This document shows positions 60,935-64,000 of a stretch of 64,000 nucleotides of DNA, piece by piece. The notes beneath the pieces were generated by a model. The model was not told the origin of the DNA. It saw only the letters and a program-made list of their open reading frames with translations, and made no database searches. Both the position numbers and the translations under genes were made by a program. Source of the stretch: an uncultured Granulosicoccaceae bacterium (GTDB lineage Bacteria; Pseudomonadota; Gammaproteobacteria; Granulosicoccales; Granulosicoccaceae); the NCBI GenBank assembly GCA_937922675.1, contig CALAJN010000006.1:62001-126000 (forward strand), written 5' to 3'. Positions within the stretch are counted from its first letter, which is position 1; each line of letters begins with the position of its first letter.

Positions 60935-61597
60935 TCAGAAAACAAAACGAGGGGCTTGCGGCGCTCCGCTGTTCAGCGGCGGTAGGCAGGTTTCAAACAG
61001 GCTTTCGGTCAACCATTCGGTCTCGGTGACTCGGACAAGGCGAATCGCCTCCATCGTGGGCCTGGTTGTAGTCCCTACCACTGCAAGCAATCGGCCACCA
61101 ATCGCGAGTTTGTTTTTGTAGTAGTCCGGAACTGATGCCACCGAGCCACCGATCAGGATGGCATCGTAGGCGTCACGTGCGTCCCAACTGGCCTCGGCGT
61201 CCTGAACGAGCACGCAAGCGTTGGCAACCCCATGCTCTGCCAGGCGGGCTGAAGCACGTTCTGCCAGCTCAGGTATGATTTCAAGCGCCTCGACGCGTTG
61301 CGCCAAACGGGCGATGCAGGCGGTTACATAGCCGCTACCGGCACCAATCTCGAGCACACTGTCGGTATTTGCAAGCTGAAGCGATTGCAACAAACGGCCT
61401 TCTACAACCGGTTTGAACATGCGCTGACCGTGACCAATGGGCAGTTCGTAGTCGCTATAGGCGAGCTGTCGATGCTCTTCGGCAACGAAGGCGTCACGGG
61501 GCATTTCGGCGAGCACATCCAGCACGCGTTGATCGAGTACGTCCCAGGGGCGTACCTGCTGTTCGATCATGTTGCTACGGGCTTGCTGGAGGTTCAT
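60935..61597 (-). CDS. protein-L-isoaspartate O-methyltransferase-like protein
   Basis: A 220-residue SAM-dependent methyltransferase of the Pcm family. It has MIEQQVRPWDVLDQRVLDVL, AYSDYELPIGHGQRMFKPVVEGRLLQSL, the SAM loop VLEIGAGSGYVTACIARLAQRVEALEI and DAILIGGSVASVPDYY. The branch linked to tolC differs from housekeeping Pcm, for example in the PIGHGQRM segment where classical Pcm has a similar but distinct IPxGQTIS. True isoaspartate repair activity is therefore uncertain. It lies 18 bases before the TolC-type gene. Confidence 0.87.
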   Translation of the reverse strand: MNLQQARSNMIEQQVRPWDVLDQRVLDVLAEMPRDAFVAEEHRQLAYSDYELPIGHGQRMFKPVVEGRLLQSLQLANTDSVLEIGAGSGYVTACIARLAQRVEALEIIPELAERASARLAEHGVANACVLVQDAEASWDARDAYDAILIGGSVASVPDYYKNKLAIGGRLLAVVGTTTRPTMEAIRLVRVTETEWLTESLFETCLPPLNSGAPQAPRFVF

Positions 61598-61660
61598 TGC
61601 GCTTGACTGGAGTTGGGTTGGACAGCAATCGTGATCGCTGAAAGAGTATAGAAGTGACTG

Positions 61661-63160
61661 TCAATCACTGGTACCTCCAGACCCTGTCTCTTGTGACGGA
61701 GTGTCTGAAGCGGAGCCAGCACCAGCGGATTTGCCGCCGCGCCTGCGCCGACGGCGACGCTTGCGCGGCGCGTCGGTGGCGGCACCATCGACCGCGGTAG
61801 GGATGGCCGACCCTGACCCTGCTGCCTGCTCACCTGGTGTGGTCGGGGCGCTGCGTTTGGGGCGGCCTTCACCGCGCGGCGGACGCTTGCCGCCGGGCTT
61901 GGGCCCTCGACCGGCGCTTCGTCCCGAGCCCTTGCGCTCACCGTGTTTCTCCACGCGGTCGCGCTCTATCTTCGCCGGGCGTTTGGGATCGACCAACAGC
62001 TCATCGGTGATGGGTTCGAGCGGAATGCTCTGACCGATGTAGTCCTGGATTTCGGGTAACGAGAACGAATAGTTTTCGCAGGCAAAGCTGACAGCCACAC
62101 CTTCAGTGCCGGCTCGCGCTGTGCGGCCGATGCGGTGCACGTAGTCTTCGGCGTTTTGCGGCAGGTCGTAGTTGAATACATGACTGACATCGTCGATGTG
62201 CAGTCCGCGTGCTGCCACGTCGGTGGCGATGAGTACCGGTATGTTCCCGCCGGTAAACTCCGACAAGATCCTTTGACGCTTGTTCTGGCGTACATCGCCG
62301 GACAGTAGCCCGCAGGTAATGCCATTGCCCACCAGATAACTCTCGATTCGTTCGGCTGCGCGTTTGGTGTTGACAAAGACCATCGAACGCTGAGGCTCCA
62401 TATCTCGGATGAGCCCCAGCAGTAGCGGAATCTTTTCATCTGATGCCGGGTGATAAAGCGATTGGCGCACGCCGTCTGCTGTGACCTGAGTGGTTTCGGT
62501 CTTGAGCTCTTCAGGCTTGTCCATGTGCTCGTACGCAAGCTCCATGACCCGGTGCGACAAGGTGGCCGAGAACAGCATGCTCGTGCGCTCTCCCGGCGGC
62601 GGCATGCGGCGCAGCAAAAAGCGGATGTCGGCAATGAAACCGAGATCGAACATCCGGTCGGCCTCATCCAGCACAACGATTTCAAGCGCCTTGAGGTTGA
62701 ATACCTTCTGCTTGAAGTAGTCGATCAATCGGCCGGGTGTGCCGATCAGTACGTCTATGCCGCCCGCTACCTGATCTCGTTGCTTCTCGTAGTCAATGCC
62801 GCCGTAAACCACAGCCGTTTTCAGCTTGGCGTGCTTGCCGAGCGAGTCTGCGTCCTTGCCGATCTGGATAGCCAACTCACGCGTGGGGGCGATTACCAGC
62901 ATGCGAGGCTGATCCGCTCTGCGTTCACCCGGTTCGGTGGTCAGAAGACGCGAGAAGCTGCCGAGCAAAAAGGCTGCGGTCTTGCCAGTACCGGTCTGAG
63001 CCTGGGCTGCCACGTCACGGCCGGCGGCAATGACGGGCAGGGTGAGCGCCTGAATTTCGGTGCTGAACTCGAAGCCGAGTTCATCGGTTGCCTGCAACAG
63101 GGGGGCCGGTAATCCGAAGTCACGGAAGGCCGGCGTATTGGCCTCGTCAGAAGATGTCAT
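61661..63160 (-). CDS. rhlB: DEAD-box ATP-dependent RNA helicase RhlB
   Basis: A DEAD-box RNA helicase; RhlB is the helicase of the RNA degradosome in E. coli. Motifs appear in order: the Q motif FRDFGLPAPLLQATDELGF, AQTGTGKTAAF, APTRELA, GTPGRLIDYF, VLDEADRMFDLGF, LFSATLSH, then IATDVAARGLHIDDV and YVHRIGRTARAG. The 499-residue protein ends in a long Arg/Gly/Pro-rich basic tail (about 415-499), probably an RNA-binding extension. ATG at 63160 was chosen. The divergence from trxA matches E. coli, which supports RhlB over other DEAD-box proteins. Confidence 0.93.
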   Translation of the reverse strand: MTSSDEANTPAFRDFGLPAPLLQATDELGFEFSTEIQALTLPVIAAGRDVAAQAQTGTGKTAAFLLGSFSRLLTTEPGERRADQPRMLVIAPTRELAIQIGKDADSLGKHAKLKTAVVYGGIDYEKQRDQVAGGIDVLIGTPGRLIDYFKQKVFNLKALEIVVLDEADRMFDLGFIADIRFLLRRMPPPGERTSMLFSATLSHRVMELAYEHMDKPEELKTETTQVTADGVRQSLYHPASDEKIPLLLGLIRDMEPQRSMVFVNTKRAAERIESYLVGNGITCGLLSGDVRQNKRQRILSEFTGGNIPVLIATDVAARGLHIDDVSHVFNYDLPQNAEDYVHRIGRTARAGTEGVAVSFACENYSFSLPEIQDYIGQSIPLEPITDELLVDPKRPAKIERDRVEKHGERKGSGRSAGRGPKPGGKRPPRGEGRPKRSAPTTPGEQAAGSGSAIPTAVDGAATDAPRKRRRRRRRGGKSAGAGSASDTPSQETGSGGTSD

Positions 63161-63510
63161 TCGGTCTGGTAGAGTAGCGACCGCGCAGCGGCGGTGCAGA
63201 ATCGGCAGCTCCATCCGGAGCCGGCAGGTGTACATCTGTTGCGTCGGGCGCGTTTCCGAGCGCCCATCCGAGCGCCAGGGGCCAGCCGCAACGCGAAGTG
63301 CTGGATGTTGAACAACAAGACAAACAACGGGTCAAAAGGCAAGTTGGACCGCTCATCAGTCAATGCCGAGCGCCGTTTTTGCCAACAGTTTTTTCGTGAC
63401 AGCTGTAGCCCGGGCACAGCCCAGGTTGGCTTGCAGGGGCCACGCACGTCCATATCATCTGCCGGGCAACGTGAGTTGCCGACGGTCCGTACACACACTC
63501 GAGAGATACC
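63161..63510. other. 350-bp divergent intergenic region between rhlB and trxA
   Basis: No protein-like frame is seen here. The region must hold the promoters of both rhlB and trxA. A run of short A- and T-rich blocks occurs around 63310-63400 (for example AACAACAAGACAAACAACG), followed by a promoter-like pair for trxA at 63431-63458. Nothing resembling a transposon, RNA gene or large repeat was found. Confidence 0.6.
63431..63458 (+). promoter_or_regulatory. candidate sigma-70 promoter of trxA
   Basis: TTGCAG (63431-63436) and TATCAT (63453-63458) are separated by 16 bp and match consensus at four and four of six positions. The -10 box is about 52 bases upstream of the trxA ATG, a normal leader length. 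Confidence 0.45.
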
Positions 63511-63837
63511 ATGAGCGAACATGTTACCGCGATTACCGACGACACCTTCGAACAGGAGGTATTGAAGTCTGATACCCCGGTGCTCGTTGATTACTGGGCC
63601 GAGTGGTGCGGGCCCTGCAAGGCCGTCGGACCCGTGCTGGAGGACGTGGCCCCGGGATATTCGGGCAAGGTCAAGATCGTCAAGCTGAACATTGACGAAA
63701 ACCCCAATACGCCGCCCAAGTACGGTATTCGCAGCATTCCGACCTTGATGCTCTTCAAGAATGGCTCGGTGGAGTCCACTCAGGTCGGCGCCCTGTCCAA
63801 GGCACAGCTTACCGAGTTTCTCGACCAGAACGCCTGA
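63511..63837 (+). CDS. trxA: thioredoxin 1
   Basis: A 108-residue cytoplasmic disulfide reductase. The redox motif is in [20 protein letters not shown] (Trp-Cys-Gly-Pro-Cys, about residues 31-35), and the cis-proline loop is [14 protein letters not shown] near 72-85. The length and sequence style are those of E. coli TrxA (109 aa). The upstream neighbour rhlB diverges, and rho is the expected next gene on the plus strand, starting just past the window edge. Confidence 0.97.
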   Translation: MSEHVTAITDDTFEQEVLKSDTPVLVDYWAEWCGPCKAVGPVLEDVAPGYSGKVKIVKLNIDENPNTPPKYGIRSIPTLMLFKNGSVESTQVGALSKAQLTEFLDQNA

Positions 63838-63841
63838 TATC

Positions 63842-63864
63842 GTCTGCGCGGCGGCGCGCCAGAC
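63842..63864 (+). terminator. weak hairpin after trxA
   Basis: GTCTG-CGCG (63842-63850) can pair with CGCG-c-CAGAC (63855-63864) around a four-base loop, directly after the trxA stop. There is no T run after it, so it is at best a partial or factor-dependent terminator or an mRNA 3'-end stabiliser. Confidence 0.25.
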
Positions 63865-63909
63865 CTTGGCGCGTTGCTTGCACGGCTCTCGGCACCTTTC
63901 CCGGCACAC

Positions 63910-63937
63910 TTGCTGGCATATCACCATCACCTATACT
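63910..63937 (+). promoter_or_regulatory. candidate promoter downstream of trxA, probably for rho
   Basis: TTGCTG (63910-63915) and TATACT (63932-63937) are spaced 16 bp; the -10 box matches five of six consensus bases. It lies past trxA and points off the window. A small hairpin GCACC-TTCGGC-GGTGC fills 63985-64000, compatible with a structured rho leader. That the next gene is rho is inferred from conserved order. Confidence 0.4.
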
Positions 63938-64000
63938 GGACGCGGGCGCCAGTGCGTGCTAACTTATGCTAGATCAAGTGAGGTGCACCTTCGGCGGTGC

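Overview
The window reads as one stretch of the chromosome of a GC-rich gammaproteobacterium, probably a free-living marine heterotroph. The gene orders fabA-fabB, accB-accC-prmA, dusB-fis-purH, def-fmt-rsmB-trkA and rhlB|trxA are all seen as a set in Gammaproteobacteria. The habitat is an inference from the light-related flavoproteins and the methylamine/betaine-type genes. No tRNA, rRNA, CRISPR array, prophage or insertion sequence was recognised.

Layout. 1-9.8 kb is housekeeping: the fabA tail and fabB, the stress kinase srkA facing them, then accB-accC-prmA-zinc-ribbon protein-dusB-fis-purH on the plus strand. 9.9-12.9 kb carries, on the minus strand, a CAAX-type membrane protease coupled to an OmpA-like protein, and hemB. 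13.1-18.9 kb carries aroE, a DUF192 protein, an aldo-keto reductase, a nitroreductase, and a large dimethylglycine/sarcosine dehydrogenase-type enzyme. 19.0-21.9 kb is a compact flavoprotein locus: a DUF2256 protein overlapping an unusual photolyase, divergent from a PhrB/CryB-type photolyase that lacks the usual iron-sulfur motif, with a palindrome between them. 22.1-24.8 kb has a sulfotransferase, a class IV aminotransferase and a lipase-like hydrolase. 25.0-27.1 kb is a two-gene DNA repair/modification pair (radical SAM plus partner) in which the partner lacks the uracil-DNA-glycosylase half it often has in Proteobacteria. 27.1-32.3 kb holds small exported proteins, YajD, DUF599, DUF4403 and an exostosin-like transferase.

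32.5-51.0 kb is again conserved: hemF, tsaC, topA, dprA and a LysM lipoprotein on the minus strand, then def-fmt-rsmB-DUF4390-ntrY-ntrX-trkA-trkH-MATE on the plus strand, with many genes overlapping by four bases. The NtrX-like regulator has lost the residues needed for ATP use and sigma-54 contact. 51.0-52.6 kb is a non-pyrrolysine MttB-family methyltransferase. 52.6-63.2 kb is mostly envelope polysaccharide and lipopolysaccharide: a methyltransferase, a TPR protein, two glycosyltransferases, an FkbM methyltransferase, a zinc-finger protein, kdkA, waaA, lpxL, a TolC-type protein, a Pcm-like methyltransferase and rhlB. trxA diverges from rhlB, and rho is expected just past the right edge.

The parts most worth following up are the photolyase locus, the truncated DNA repair pair, the degenerate NtrX, the structured leader before the glycosyltransferase at 55.3-56.2 kb, and a 15-base G run upstream of yajD. 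All assignments come from reading protein motifs and gene order; no database search was run.
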